A DNA stretch of 64,000 nucleotides from Flavobacteriaceae bacterium GF1 (GCA_009797885.1 WNKP01000004.1:1-64000), one strand, 5' to 3'; counted from the stretch's first letter, positions 23,336 to 32,530 are shown. Notes: generated by a model not told the origin, from the letters alone. Program-made: numbers and translations.

Positions 23336-25513
23336 TTAACTCGCTGATTTTAGTTTATAGGTCAATCTGGGCAATTGTTGCCTCCACAATTGGTAGTACC
23401 GGCCCTTTTTTGCATACAGGGATTCATGGGGCCCTTGTTCAATAACCTTACCTTTTTCCAGTACCACAATGGTATCGGCATTTACCACCGTACTCAAGCG
23501 ATGGGCTATAAGGACAATCGTCTTGTTCTTTTGCCGCAATTCCATAATGGCTTTCTGGACAAAGTTTTCGGATCCGCTGTCAAGCGATGAGGTGGCTTCA
23601 TCCAATACCAAAATCTCAGGTTTTTTATACAAGGCACGTGCAATGGCAATTCGCTGTTTTTGCCCACCCGAAAGGGTAGCGCCATTCTCACCAAGATAGG
23701 TTCCGAAGCCATTGGGCAAACTTTCAATGAACTCCATTATTCCCATTTGCTTACAGATTTCAATAATACATTCCATATCGGGCTCCAAATCGCCCACCGC
23801 AATGTTCTCGATTACATTCCCAGCAAAAAGATCTATTTTTTGGGGTACCACGGCCACCAATTTGCGCAAACTCTCATTATCCAAATAGGCAAGGTTGGCA
23901 CTTCCTATGTGTATGGTTCCCTGATTAATTGGGTACATATTTTGGAGCAATGAAACCAAAGTAGATTTTCCGGAACCACTTTCACCTACAAAAGCGGTAA
24001 TCTTCCCTTTTTTGATACCGAGGTTGAAATCTTTGAATACCTCTACTCGTGTTCCATAACTAAAACCAACGTTTTCAAAGGAGATATCCCCAATACCCTC
24101 TTTTGTCAAGGTAATCTTTTCCCCATGTTCCTCCCGCTCCAAGTCCAATATTTCAAACAAACGGTCCGCGGCAATCAAAGCATTTTGGATTTCCTTGTTC
24201 GCCCCGATCAAACTCACCAGAGGCCCCGTAAAATAACCTATAATGGCATAAAATGACAACAATTCCCCAGGGGTAATCTCCTTATCAATCACAAATCCTG
24301 AGCCAGCCCATAGAAGGATAATCACGAACAGTTGGGAAATAGTATTTGAAGAGGTATTGGAGAAAATGGAATTTAAAGCCGATTTATAACCACTGTAAAG
24401 CAGTTTAATAAACCTTGTTTCCGTTTTCACATTGGCGAAATCCTCCAATCCAAAACGTTTGATCGTACCCACAGCATTCAACGACTCCACCAATTGGCTT
24501 TCCAAATCCGCCCCATCTTCCATGACCTTGCGCTCCACCTTTCTGTTCAGTCGATTTACTACCCAATAGATAATGATATAAATGGGAATGATCACGGCCA
24601 TAATCAAAGCGAGCTTCCAATAATAGGTGAACATCAAAACAAAGGAGAAAACCACGATTAAAATATTGACCGCCAGCGAGAGGGCCACCCCATTGATAAA
24701 ATTTCGAATTTTCACCGCATCCCCAATCCGGGAAATGATCTCCCCTACCCGCATGGTATCAAAAAACTGTTGGGGCAATTTTAACAAGTGCTTGTAGTAA
24801 CCAAGAATAAGCCTTGCATCAATCTGCTGGCCCGTCTTGATCAAGAAAATATCCTTAAATGCCCCGATGAACACCTTTGCGAGAAGTAAGGCGAGCATTA
24901 TAAAGCTGAGTAGGTTCAGCAATTTCATATTTCCATCTACAAGCACATGATCTGTGATTTTTTGAATATAGATTGAGGTCGAAAATCCAAGCAGGGTATA
25001 TAGCACAGCGCCTGCAAAAGCTTGGATCAAAACCGTTTTATGGGGCTTTAGAAGAAACCAAAAACGTTCCATGTTCGACACTTTTTCACTGCCTTCCATA
25101 AAGCCCTGGTTGGGCACCAAGAGGACCAGGACACCTGTCCATTCCTTTTTGAAATCCTCATGCAAAATTTTTTCCATCTTCCCTTTTCCCGGATCCATGA
25201 CGAGCACATGGGTTACGGTAATGCCATAAATGACCACATAGTGATGCAATCGTTCTTTGACAATTACATGTGCTATGGCAGGTTTGGGAATTTTGAACAA
25301 GCTTTCAAAATCCCCCCGGACTCCTTTTGCGTCAAAACCCAACTTTTCTGCCGCTCTTATCAGACCAAAAACATTGGTCCCTTTTTTATCGGTTCCGGCA
25401 TATTGCCGAATCCTGGCAATGGGGAATTTAAGACGATGGTGGGCAGCAATGGAAGCCAGACATGCAGCACCGCAATCCGTAATATCATGTTGTTTGATTA
25501 CTTTTTTGGGCAT
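23336..25513 (-). CDS. Peptidase-domain (C39) ABC exporter for double-glycine peptides
   Basis: A 725-residue bacteriocin-type exporter. The N-terminal C39 peptidase (about 1-135) has its nucleophile Cys14 in TDCGAACLAS, His in LHHYVVIYG and Asp in VMDPGKG. Six membrane helices follow (about 165-430). The ATPase (about 480-715) shows Walker A GESGSGKST, signature LSGGQKQRIA and Walker B ILVLDEATSSLD. It should cleave leaders after Gly-Gly and export the peptide. It ends 7 bases before the HTH gene and starts one base after the HlyD gene. Confidence 0.95.
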   Translation of the reverse strand: MPKKVIKQHDITDCGAACLASIAAHHRLKFPIARIRQYAGTDKKGTNVFGLIRAAEKLGFDAKGVRGDFESLFKIPKPAIAHVIVKERLHHYVVIYGITVTHVLVMDPGKGKMEKILHEDFKKEWTGVLVLLVPNQGFMEGSEKVSNMERFWFLLKPHKTVLIQAFAGAVLYTLLGFSTSIYIQKITDHVLVDGNMKLLNLLSFIMLALLLAKVFIGAFKDIFLIKTGQQIDARLILGYYKHLLKLPQQFFDTMRVGEIISRIGDAVKIRNFINGVALSLAVNILIVVFSFVLMFTYYWKLALIMAVIIPIYIIIYWVVNRLNRKVERKVMEDGADLESQLVESLNAVGTIKRFGLEDFANVKTETRFIKLLYSGYKSALNSIFSNTSSNTISQLFVIILLWAGSGFVIDKEITPGELLSFYAIIGYFTGPLVSLIGANKEIQNALIAADRLFEILDLEREEHGEKITLTKEGIGDISFENVGFSYGTRVEVFKDFNLGIKKGKITAFVGESGSGKSTLVSLLQNMYPINQGTIHIGSANLAYLDNESLRKLVAVVPQKIDLFAGNVIENIAVGDLEPDMECIIEICKQMGIMEFIESLPNGFGTYLGENGATLSGGQKQRIAIARALYKKPEILVLDEATSSLDSGSENFVQKAIMELRQKNKTIVLIAHRLSTVVNADTIVVLEKGKVIEQGPHESLYAKKGRYYQLWRQQLPRLTYKLKSAS

Positions 25514-25514
25514 G

Positions 25515-26681
25515 TCAATTATTTAATGTAACATTTTTCCGGTATCCAGGATTCAACCAATCGTCCATTTTATCATAAAGCAGTTGGTACACCGTTCGTT
25601 CCGTTAACTCAAATCTTGCCGTAAGGGTCATCCCTTTTCCAATTTGCCCTTGGTATCCATTTTTTAGGTAGAGTACCTTATTTTCTATGCGACATTGAAT
25701 TTTATACGTGGGTTGATTTTCAATTAGCTCAACATCCGCGGCAATACTTGTGATTTTGCCATACAGAAAGCCCCATTGGTTGTAATTGAAAGCGTCTACC
25801 TGAAATTTCACTTCCTTACGGGCATCAATGAGTCCAATATCGCCGGGGGAAACATAGCATTCGGCAATCAATTCCGTATCGGGCGTTATTTCTCCAAGGA
25901 TACTACCTGCATTAACAAAGCTCCCTATTTGCAGTCCCTCGGCGTTGATCAACGTACCCTGAATCGGTGCTTTGATGACATAGTTTTTCTTGTCCCCCAA
26001 GAGCTGTTGTATCGTATTTTCCAGTTCTTGTTTGGTATTTACTGACTCCGTCAAATTGGCCTGCCAACTATTGGCCTGCTGTTTTTGTAATTGATATAGG
26101 GCATTTTCAGCAAGATCATATGTCAATTTAACGTCTTCATATTCTGCCCGGGCAATAACCCCTTTTGCCAATAGTTTTTTATTCCTTTTATAGTCCTCCT
26201 TTAATTTCTTTATGGTGGTGTAGTGCTCGGTTACACTGGATTGGTAGGCAATAAGTTCCTTTTGATATTTTGGGGTCATCAGTTTTTTTGGGTTTCGGTA
26301 TTTTTCCGAGACGAGATACTCCAAATCCTGAATTTCTTCGCTCAGTTGTTTGGCTTTTTTAGTATTGAGGTCAAGTTGTTCGTCCAAGACATTGGTTTCC
26401 AGAAGGATTATAGTATCCCCCTGATGTACATCCCGGCCATTCTTAAAGTTTAGAAAAGCAATCCTGCCAGGATGTATGCTGGTTAAGGACACCCGCTCTA
26501 TACTTGGCTTGATATACCCACGGGCCGAGGAATAAATAGGTATGCTAACAAAAGGCATACTTAAAAAACCAAATCCCAAGATCAGAAGAATTAACGTATA
26601 GATGCTTTTACTCCTCACAGTGTTCTTAGGGATAAAGTGCTGAACGGAATGTTCAATGATTTCTTTTGGGAATATTTTCAT
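25515..26681 (-). CDS. HlyD-family membrane fusion protein
   Basis: A 388-residue periplasmic adaptor. The membrane anchor is at about 25-48, a lipoyl-like half near 60-90 is followed by a long coiled coil (about 95-225), and a second lipoyl/beta-barrel part (about 230-375) includes VIKAPIQGTLINAEG. It connects the C39 exporter to an outer membrane channel, which is not encoded nearby. It is the first gene of the exporter operon. Confidence 0.93.
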   Translation of the reverse strand: MKIFPKEIIEHSVQHFIPKNTVRSKSIYTLILLILGFGFLSMPFVSIPIYSSARGYIKPSIERVSLTSIHPGRIAFLNFKNGRDVHQGDTIILLETNVLDEQLDLNTKKAKQLSEEIQDLEYLVSEKYRNPKKLMTPKYQKELIAYQSSVTEHYTTIKKLKEDYKRNKKLLAKGVIARAEYEDVKLTYDLAENALYQLQKQQANSWQANLTESVNTKQELENTIQQLLGDKKNYVIKAPIQGTLINAEGLQIGSFVNAGSILGEITPDTELIAECYVSPGDIGLIDARKEVKFQVDAFNYNQWGFLYGKITSIAADVELIENQPTYKIQCRIENKVLYLKNGYQGQIGKGMTLTARFELTERTVYQLLYDKMDDWLNPGYRKNVTLNN

Positions 26682-26774
26682 AAGAGCTATTCGATATCCA
26701 AATATAAAGTATTTTCGATAAATTAATAATTATTTACACCTTATTTGAGTATTATTTCTCAATAATCTTTACTG

Positions 26775-26809
26775 TTTATTGACCAAATCAATAAAAAAGA
26801 GTATATTCG
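26775..26809 (+). promoter_or_regulatory. Possible Bacteroidota-type promoter of the XRE-like gene
   Basis: TATATTCG at 26802-26809 differs by one base from the TAnnTTTG -7 consensus. An ATTG/TTGA element about 19-20 bases upstream could serve as the -33 box. It would place transcription start about 15 bases before the ATG at 26830. The neighbouring 26682-26775 is AT-rich and holds nothing else I recognise. Confidence 0.35.
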
Positions 26810-26829
26810 CTATACCTATCCTCAAAAAA

Positions 26830-27213
26830 ATGGTAAAAACTATTGACCGTATCATACAGTTTATCCAATACGCAGGGCTGAGCGCCCGGAAGTTTGATAT
26901 GTCCATTGGGGCCAGTAACGGCTATACCTTACGAATGAAGAAGAACCATGCTTCTGTGGGCAGTGATGTTATTGAAAATATTGTACGCACCTACCCGCAG
27001 TTGAACTTAATTTGGTTGATTACAGGCGAAGGGGAAATGCTCAATCCGGATGAGGCGGTTTTACATACGGGAAAGCTTTCCAAATCCCAGATTAAGGAAA
27101 TAGAAGAGATTGTGGAAGCCAAGATCAAGGAACGCCAAGAAAGGGAACTCAAGGAAATGTTGGAGGATATTGCACACGAAATCACCAAAAGAACACGGGC
27201 AAAAGACAATTAA
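26830..27213 (+). CDS. XRE/phage-repressor-like HTH regulator (copy A)
   Basis: A 127-residue protein. The HTH region is about 5-45 (IIQFIQYAGLSARKFDMSIG), followed by the WLITGEGEML segment typical of Bacteroidota HTH proteins and a C-terminal Glu/Lys-rich helix (about 85-125). I use the ATG at 26830. The frame from 26779 adds 17 residues and includes the likely promoter. It is related to the protein at 35377-35739, sharing the YP-x-x-NLxW-x-x-xGxGE block. It is divergent from the HlyD-exporter operon and may regulate it (inference). Confidence 0.75.
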   Translation: MVKTIDRIIQFIQYAGLSARKFDMSIGASNGYTLRMKKNHASVGSDVIENIVRTYPQLNLIWLITGEGEMLNPDEAVLHTGKLSKSQIKEIEEIVEAKIKERQERELKEMLEDIAHEITKRTRAKDN

Positions 27214-27239
27214 CCTTGTTCCTATTCCACATCGATTCT

Positions 27240-28277
27240 TTACATCCGCTTTAATCGATCTTCCACTTCCTTCTTAAGCTTTAAAAGCGCATCCGTAGTG
27301 CCATCGGAAACCTCTGCCTGTTTTAGTTTATCCAATCTTTCCTGGGCCTCCTTTATTCTTTTGGTACTTTGGTCATGTTTACCGGATAGGTATTTTTCGA
27401 CCCTTTGTGTAGCTTCATGGTATATGACTTTAAACCGGTATTGGTCCCGTGCGTTTTTGGATAGGGCCATCAATAGCAAAATGACCAGGCCAAAAATGGG
27501 TAAAGCGTTTAAAAACTCATATTCATCAAAATAGTATTCATCAGGTTTTAAAATAAGTCGTATTTGATGAACCATTACCAAAATTGGACTGAACAAAGCA
27601 TATTTCCACCATTTCCTTTCCAGAATGAACCATAGCATTATCAACACTAAGAGGGTTATTTTAAAACCGAAGACCCAAAGAAACAATTCAACATCCATAA
27701 ACCCATAACTCTTCAGGGAAATAAAGGAAATACGCATCGTTTCGCCCACACCATCCGGAATCAGTTTATAGGCTATGGCAGGAAATAGAATTAGAATGGT
27801 CAATGCGTATACGATCCAGTTCCGTTTGTCTTTAAATATCCGCCTTTTTCGAAATGTCGAATATTTAAAATATGAATACCATGATAGAGGTGAATAGAGA
27901 ATGATTACAGCAAAAACAAATGCCACTAGGGATTTCATTTCTCGAATTTCGACGATACCATGAAGTAAGAACTCAAGTATTTCATAAAGGAAAAATAGCG
28001 CTATAAGGCGAATACCTTTCTTAAGATGTAAATTGGAAAAGCGGTAGGCCAATGCACAGTAAAACAGCACAACCAAATACCGCAATAGTACCCAAGCCAT
28101 CAATTGCTTTTCCCTGGGCGAACAATCAAAGGTCAATCCGAATATCTCTACAACCGGAAAAGCGGCTTCCTCAAACAATAGATGCAACAAGGGGGCAAAA
28201 GGCAGTAGAAATAAAGCAAAGGCCAAAAAGATTTCCTGCCGATAAACTTTCCCTACTTTTGACCTTTGTTTGACCAT
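27240..28277 (-). CDS. Polytopic membrane protein with C-terminal coiled coil, unknown function
   Basis: A 345-residue protein I do not recognise. About seven to eight hydrophobic helices are visible (about 15-35, 60-80, 88-105, 115-135, 153-171, 196-219, 226-240 and 257-272). A charged coiled coil runs from about 280 to 345. Residues about 180-275 align with the smaller protein at 29111-29665, sharing a KWW/HWW motif and a D/E-rich loop before LPI. Its start overlaps the tsaE start divergently by 12 bases. Confidence 0.7.
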   Translation of the reverse strand: MVKQRSKVGKVYRQEIFLAFALFLLPFAPLLHLLFEEAAFPVVEIFGLTFDCSPREKQLMAWVLLRYLVVLFYCALAYRFSNLHLKKGIRLIALFFLYEILEFLLHGIVEIREMKSLVAFVFAVIILYSPLSWYSYFKYSTFRKRRIFKDKRNWIVYALTILILFPAIAYKLIPDGVGETMRISFISLKSYGFMDVELFLWVFGFKITLLVLIMLWFILERKWWKYALFSPILVMVHQIRLILKPDEYYFDEYEFLNALPIFGLVILLLMALSKNARDQYRFKVIYHEATQRVEKYLSGKHDQSTKRIKEAQERLDKLKQAEVSDGTTDALLKLKKEVEDRLKRM

Positions 28278-28706
28278 ATATTAAAAATACAACCTTTGGG
28301 GGAAATAATCTATAACCAAAAGACTATTGTCGAAGTGGCACGGTCTTTACTGCTTTACCAAAAAAGTCCGCTACTGGCGTTTTATGGGGCCATGGGGGTA
28401 GGGAAAACCACCTTGATCAAAACCTTGGTCAACGAACTTGGAGGTATTGACCTGGGCCATAGCCCCAGTTTTGGATTGGTGAACGAATACCACGACAAAA
28501 ACGGAAATCTTTTGGCCTATCATTTTGATTTTTACCGCATCAATTCCCTGGAAGAGGCCTTGGATATTGGGCTGGAGGAGTATTTTTCCAGTGACGTCCA
28601 CCTCTTTATCGAATGGCCCGAGAAAATTGAACCACTTTTGCCAGAAGGGTACCACAAGGTTTTGCTGTATTTTATCGATGAAACAACCCGTCGTATCGAA
28701 TATTAA
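28266..28706 (+). CDS. tsaE: tRNA t6A synthesis ATPase TsaE
   Basis: TsaE is the ATPase partner of TsaB/TsaD in threonylcarbamoylation of tRNA A37. The 146-residue frame shows Walker A GAMGVGKTT near 41-49, SPSFGLVNEY, the HFDFYRI segment and FIEWPEK, all family hallmarks. No ATG is available at the N-terminus: the frame opens with TTG at 28266, and a second TTG lies 10 codons later. The exact start is uncertain. tsaB and tsaD are not nearby. Confidence 0.9.
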   Translation: MFDHILKIQPLGEIIYNQKTIVEVARSLLLYQKSPLLAFYGAMGVGKTTLIKTLVNELGGIDLGHSPSFGLVNEYHDKNGNLLAYHFDFYRINSLEEALDIGLEEYFSSDVHLFIEWPEKIEPLLPEGYHKVLLYFIDETTRRIEY

Positions 28707-28838
28707 GGGACTATTAAGGCCTTCTTAAACAATACTTCCTATATTCAAATCAAAGTTCCTTCTACCGACAAACGGGGCAAAACTTCGGTTGAAATGCAAA
28801 TAATCTCGATGAAATGCATTTTTAATCAAAACTTTTCC

Positions 28839-28846
28839 TACATTTG
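28839..28846 (+). promoter_or_regulatory. TAnnTTTG promoter element of small secreted peptide gene
   Basis: TACATTTG exactly fits the Bacteroidota -7 consensus. A T-rich TTTTT stretch about 16-20 bases upstream could be a degenerate -33 box. The expected transcription start is near 28852, leaving a 5' leader of about 36 bases before the ATG at 28888. Confidence 0.5.
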
Positions 28847-28887
28847 CCGTTGAATGAATTCATTTATTAACCAAAAATTTTAGTACG

Positions 28888-29028
28888 ATGAACACTAAGA
28901 AAGTAATTTTTGGTATTTTGGCTTGTTTGACCTTGATGGCCGCTACTGCTGCACCTTACGCAACTTTAGATGAAAATCAAGAACTGGGTGTCGATAAAAG
29001 AAAATTGAGAGCACCTACCAAAGAATAG
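28888..29028 (+). CDS. 46-residue secreted peptide, unknown function
   Basis: A short unlisted ORF with its own promoter element and terminator. It starts MNTKKVIFGILACLTLMA, a clear Sec signal peptide with probable cleavage after the Ala-rich stretch near residue 22. A charged mature part of about 24 residues follows, containing NQELGVDKRKLRAPTKE. I recall similar short 'GVDKRK' peptides in other flavobacteria but know no function. The transcript unit is monocistronic by the flanking signals. Confidence 0.7.
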   Translation: MNTKKVIFGILACLTLMAATAAPYATLDENQELGVDKRKLRAPTKE

Positions 29029-29047
29029 TCAAAATCTCGGATTTTTA

Positions 29048-29077
29048 AAAGGGCAATACTACATTGCCCTTTTTTTC
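29048..29077 (+). terminator. Intrinsic terminator after the small secreted peptide gene
   Basis: A 10-bp stem, AAAGGGCAAT/ATTGCCCTTT, closes a 5-base loop and runs into a T tract. It starts 19 bases past the peptide stop and 63 bases before the stem-free start of the next gene. Confidence 0.88.
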
Positions 29078-29110
29078 GTTATAGCCCTATACCAAATAGC
29101 TTGCCAAGAG

Positions 29111-29665
29111 ATGCGACGAGTAAAAACCGAAAAGGGGCAAAAGGCAAAAAAACGGATTCTAATCGAATCTGTTCTTGTATTTTTAATTATTCTGGCTCCT
29201 TTTCTTCATAAGGCATATGAGCTTTTTCCAGAAACTGAATCGATGGTTCTTTTTGGCATGGAACTACAAGGAGGTGCATGGTTTGATGTACGTACCTATG
29301 CATGGTTTCTTTTTTCCAAAATAGTGCCTTTGTACCTATTGTTCATTTGGTTTATGACCTGTAAGCATTGGTGGTATCATATTTTAATGATTCCCCTCAT
29401 CATGTATACTTTTCAATTCTTTGAAGCCATTTTCGACCAGGACAACAATGTGGATAGCGAAAACCTGCTTTGGTTATTACCCATTTGCGTTGTCATTATT
29501 CCTTTTGTCTATTTTATCCGATTAAAGCTATACGACAAACATGTACATGGGATCGATTTGGAAGCCATGGATGCCGAATTAAAGATCCTCAAGGAAAAAG
29601 AGGAACTGCGTAAAGAACGTGAAAAGCTGGAACAACGCAAGATTACCCTTTCAAAAAAAATGTAA
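29111..29665 (+). CDS. Small membrane/coiled-coil protein related to the 27240-28277 protein
   Basis: A 184-residue protein with four hydrophobic helices (about 17-33, 65-83, 88-106 and 118-136) and a C-terminal charged coiled coil (about 148-180). It resembles a truncated version of the 345-residue protein at 27240-28277: both have a W-W motif after the second helix of the pair, an acidic loop, then LLWLLPI/LNALPI and a coiled coil. No known family is recognised. It stands alone between a terminator and the alanine dehydrogenase gene. Confidence 0.65.
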   Translation: MRRVKTEKGQKAKKRILIESVLVFLIILAPFLHKAYELFPETESMVLFGMELQGGAWFDVRTYAWFLFSKIVPLYLLFIWFMTCKHWWYHILMIPLIMYTFQFFEAIFDQDNNVDSENLLWLLPICVVIIPFVYFIRLKLYDKHVHGIDLEAMDAELKILKEKEELRKEREKLEQRKITLSKKM

Positions 29666-29694
29666 CTTTGGCGTAAACATCCTGTTTACCTTAT

Positions 29695-30894
29695 ATGAAC
29701 CAGCCTTCTTCTCCGTTTAGCAAGCAACAGTTGCTTCCCCAGGAAGAAACCTTGGAAATCTTAAAACAAAAAGGGGAACTTTTTATAGGTCTTCCCAAGG
29801 AAAATCAATACCAGGAAAAACGTATCTGTCTCACCCCGGATGCGGTCAATGCCATTACCGCCCATGGACATCGCGTACTAATGGAGTCCGGTGCCGGCGA
29901 AGGGGCCAACTACTCTGATGTGGATTATACCAATGCGGGTGCGGAAATCACCAACGACACCAAAAAGGTATTCTCATGCCCTTTGATCCTTAAGGTGGAA
30001 CCCCCTACCCTTTCCGAAATTGATTTACTAAATCCTCAGGCGACCATTATTTCCGCCTTGCAAATCAAGACCCAAACCAAAAAATATTTTGAGCAACTCG
30101 CCAAAAAACGGATTACCGCCATTGCCTTTGAGTACATTAGGGATGAGGATGGGAAGTTTCCCGCGGTACGGTCCCTAAGTGAAATTGCGGGAATTTCTTC
30201 CATACTTATCGCATCGGAATTGATGGCGGTGACCAATCAGGGAAATGGATTGATGTTTGGCAACATCAGTGGGGTCCCACCGGTTGAAGTGGTCATCATT
30301 GGTGCGGGAACCGTTGGTGAATTTGCCGCAAGATCGGCCTTGGGCCTTGGGGCAAACATCAAAATTTTTGATAATTCCATTACCAAGCTCCGCAATATCC
30401 AAACCAATTTAAAGCAAACGGTGTACACCTCCACCATTCAGCCTAAAAACCTATTGAAGTCCTTAAAGCGTTGTGATGTGGCCATTGGTGCCGTACGCGG
30501 AAAGGACCGTTCCCCTATTGTGGTTTCCACCAGCATGGTGGAGCATATGAAGAAAGGTGCGGTCATTATTGATGTAAGTATTGATATGGGCGGTTGTTTT
30601 GAAACTACGGAAGTGACCGATCACGATCAACCTACCGTGGAAAAATATGGGGTCATCCATTATGGGGTTCCCAATATTCCCTCCAGGTACCCCAGGACCT
30701 CCACCATTTCCATAAGCAATATCTTCACTCCCTATCTCTTAAAAATTGGGGAGGACGGTGGTCTGGAGAACTCCCTGCGTTTTGATAAGGGGCTCCGCAA
30801 TGGGCTGTATATGTACCACGGAATTTTGACCAATAAATCGGTTGGGGATTGGTTTGGCCTGTCCTATAACGATATTAATTTCCTTATTTTTTAA
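29695..30894 (+). CDS. ald: Alanine dehydrogenase
   Basis: A 399-residue member of the alanine dehydrogenase/PNT family, catalysing NAD-dependent deamination of alanine to pyruvate. Visible are the substrate-binding KENQYQEKRICLTP segment near 40-53 and the nucleotide loop VVIIGAGTVGEFAAR near 200-214. VIIDVSIDMGGCFET follows further on. The N-terminus is about 35 residues longer than in classical Ald, as usual in flavobacteria. Its stop overlaps the next start by one base. Confidence 0.93.
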   Translation: MNQPSSPFSKQQLLPQEETLEILKQKGELFIGLPKENQYQEKRICLTPDAVNAITAHGHRVLMESGAGEGANYSDVDYTNAGAEITNDTKKVFSCPLILKVEPPTLSEIDLLNPQATIISALQIKTQTKKYFEQLAKKRITAIAFEYIRDEDGKFPAVRSLSEIAGISSILIASELMAVTNQGNGLMFGNISGVPPVEVVIIGAGTVGEFAARSALGLGANIKIFDNSITKLRNIQTNLKQTVYTSTIQPKNLLKSLKRCDVAIGAVRGKDRSPIVVSTSMVEHMKKGAVIIDVSIDMGGCFETTEVTDHDQPTVEKYGVIHYGVPNIPSRYPRTSTISISNIFTPYLLKIGEDGGLENSLRFDKGLRNGLYMYHGILTNKSVGDWFGLSYNDINFLIF

Positions 30895-31265
30895 TGAAAA
30901 GTGGCTTTTTAAAACGCCTGGGATGGTATCTCATTGGTTTTTCCATAGGGTTGGTATTCCTGGTGTTCTTCATCAAAAAGAAATCCGGGGAATCGGGCTT
31001 CGAGGTTTGCTATTTTCCCAATTGTAGGGTGTTAAAGGACATTCGTTCCAAACCCATTTCCTATGCCAATGGCCTTGAGGACACTTTTTCCAGGGATTCG
31101 GTTTTATGGTATTCCTTCTTTAAAGGGGGCACCATCGATTTTGGAAAAAGCGACACAAGGTCAGAGCCCTGCAAACGCTATCGTATTGAAAACGATGATG
31201 AAAAGGCCATTGTGGTCAAAAGCTGTCCGGAGGAGGTTATCGTGGAATCGTACAACTACCCTTAA
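30894..31265 (+). CDS. Membrane-anchored DUF4258-like protein
   Basis: A 123-residue protein with one N-terminal membrane helix (about 9-27) and a soluble domain of about 95 residues. It contains CYFPNCRVLKDIRSKP, a FKGGTIDF segment and a conserved-looking PCKRYRIE. It resembles the DUF4258 family that often follows alanine dehydrogenase in flavobacteria (recall only). It overlaps ald by one base and converges with the proline dehydrogenase gene, overlapping it by 4 bases. Function unknown. Confidence 0.7.
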   Translation: MKSGFLKRLGWYLIGFSIGLVFLVFFIKKKSGESGFEVCYFPNCRVLKDIRSKPISYANGLEDTFSRDSVLWYSFFKGGTIDFGKSDTRSEPCKRYRIENDDEKAIVVKSCPEEVIVESYNYP

Positions 31266-32428
31266 ATCTTACGCCGGGCCCTTTCCTTTTTCAACAACTC
31301 CATTTCCCTGGAGGTCTGTCCCGTTACCGAAGTATTCTCCTCCGCCCTTCTGATCAGATAGGGCATCACATCCCTGACCGGTCCGTACGGCAGGTATTTG
31401 GCCACATTATATCCGTGTTCCGCGAGGTTAAAGCTGATATGGTCACTCATCCCAAACAACTGCCCAAACCACACCCGATCGTCATCATGGGACAGTGCGT
31501 GCCCCGCAATCAATTCCATCAATTTATAGGAACTTTCCTCATTATGGGTTCCGGCAAAAATGGTAAAGGTGTCCAAATGATCGGCCATATAAGCAATGCC
31601 GTTATCAAAACTCTCGTCCGTCAGCTTTTTGGATGCACAGATAGGGCTTTTGTACCCTTGTTCCTCGGCCCTTTTGTTCTCCTTTTCCATATAAGCCCCC
31701 CGAACCGCTTTAATGCCCAGTTTAAATCCTTCCTGGACCGCTATTTGGTGGATTCCTTTTAAGAAATCCAATCGGTCCCAACGGTACATTTGGGCCGTAT
31801 TGAAGACCACGGCCCTTTGGGTATTGTATTTTCGCATCATCTGCAGACAAAGCTCGTCCGCTGCATCCTGTATCCAACTTTCCTCGGCATCTATAAGTAG
31901 GGAAACCTCCAAATCGAATGCTTTTTGACATACTTTTTCGTACCTGCCCACAATCCGGTCCCATTCGGCCTGTTCCCCATCGCTCAATGGTTCCCCGGCA
32001 CTCTTCTTCTCCAGTAAACCAAACCTTCCAAAGGCCGTGGGCTTAAAGACTGCAAAGGGAATGGCATTTTTTTCCTTTACAAAATCCAGGACCCGAAGTA
32101 TTTTTTCAAGGGCACTATCCAGCTGGTTCTCCACCTCTTTCCCTTCAACCGAGTAATCCAAAATGGAGCAGACCCTTTTTTGGTACATCTTATCAATGAT
32201 GGGGAGGCAATCCTCTTCACTGACCCCACCGCAAAAATGGTCGAATACCGTTGCCCTGATCAAGCCTTCAACAGGTAAATGCGCATTGATGGCAAAATTG
32301 GTTACTGCCGTACCAATACGCACCAGGGGCTCATTTGCAATAAGTCTGAAAAGGAAATACGCACGCTCCAGTTCGGAATCACTTTTTAGTGCAAATGCGG
32401 TTGCGGTATCTTCAAAAATTCGTCCCAT
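31262..32428 (-). CDS. putA-like: Proline dehydrogenase
   Basis: A 388-residue monofunctional FAD-dependent proline dehydrogenase (PRODH), oxidising proline to pyrroline-5-carboxylate. The barrel signature is readable in LLIDAEESWIQ, KLGIKAVRGAYMEKE and FAGTHNEES. The C-terminal LPYGPVRDVMPYLIRRAEEN carries the substrate-binding RR pair. The P5C dehydrogenase is not in the window. It is divergent from aroB. Confidence 0.94.
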   Translation of the reverse strand: MGRIFEDTATAFALKSDSELERAYFLFRLIANEPLVRIGTAVTNFAINAHLPVEGLIRATVFDHFCGGVSEEDCLPIIDKMYQKRVCSILDYSVEGKEVENQLDSALEKILRVLDFVKEKNAIPFAVFKPTAFGRFGLLEKKSAGEPLSDGEQAEWDRIVGRYEKVCQKAFDLEVSLLIDAEESWIQDAADELCLQMMRKYNTQRAVVFNTAQMYRWDRLDFLKGIHQIAVQEGFKLGIKAVRGAYMEKENKRAEEQGYKSPICASKKLTDESFDNGIAYMADHLDTFTIFAGTHNEESSYKLMELIAGHALSHDDDRVWFGQLFGMSDHISFNLAEHGYNVAKYLPYGPVRDVMPYLIRRAEENTSVTGQTSREMELLKKERARRKI

Positions 32429-32530
32429 ATTTGTTAATTTCTCGATTTGGTAAAGATAAGCAGGTGTTAAATATTCTTTTTGTCAATTTATGGTTTTCTT
32501 TGACCCATATTTTAAAGTAATAGAAGCGTT

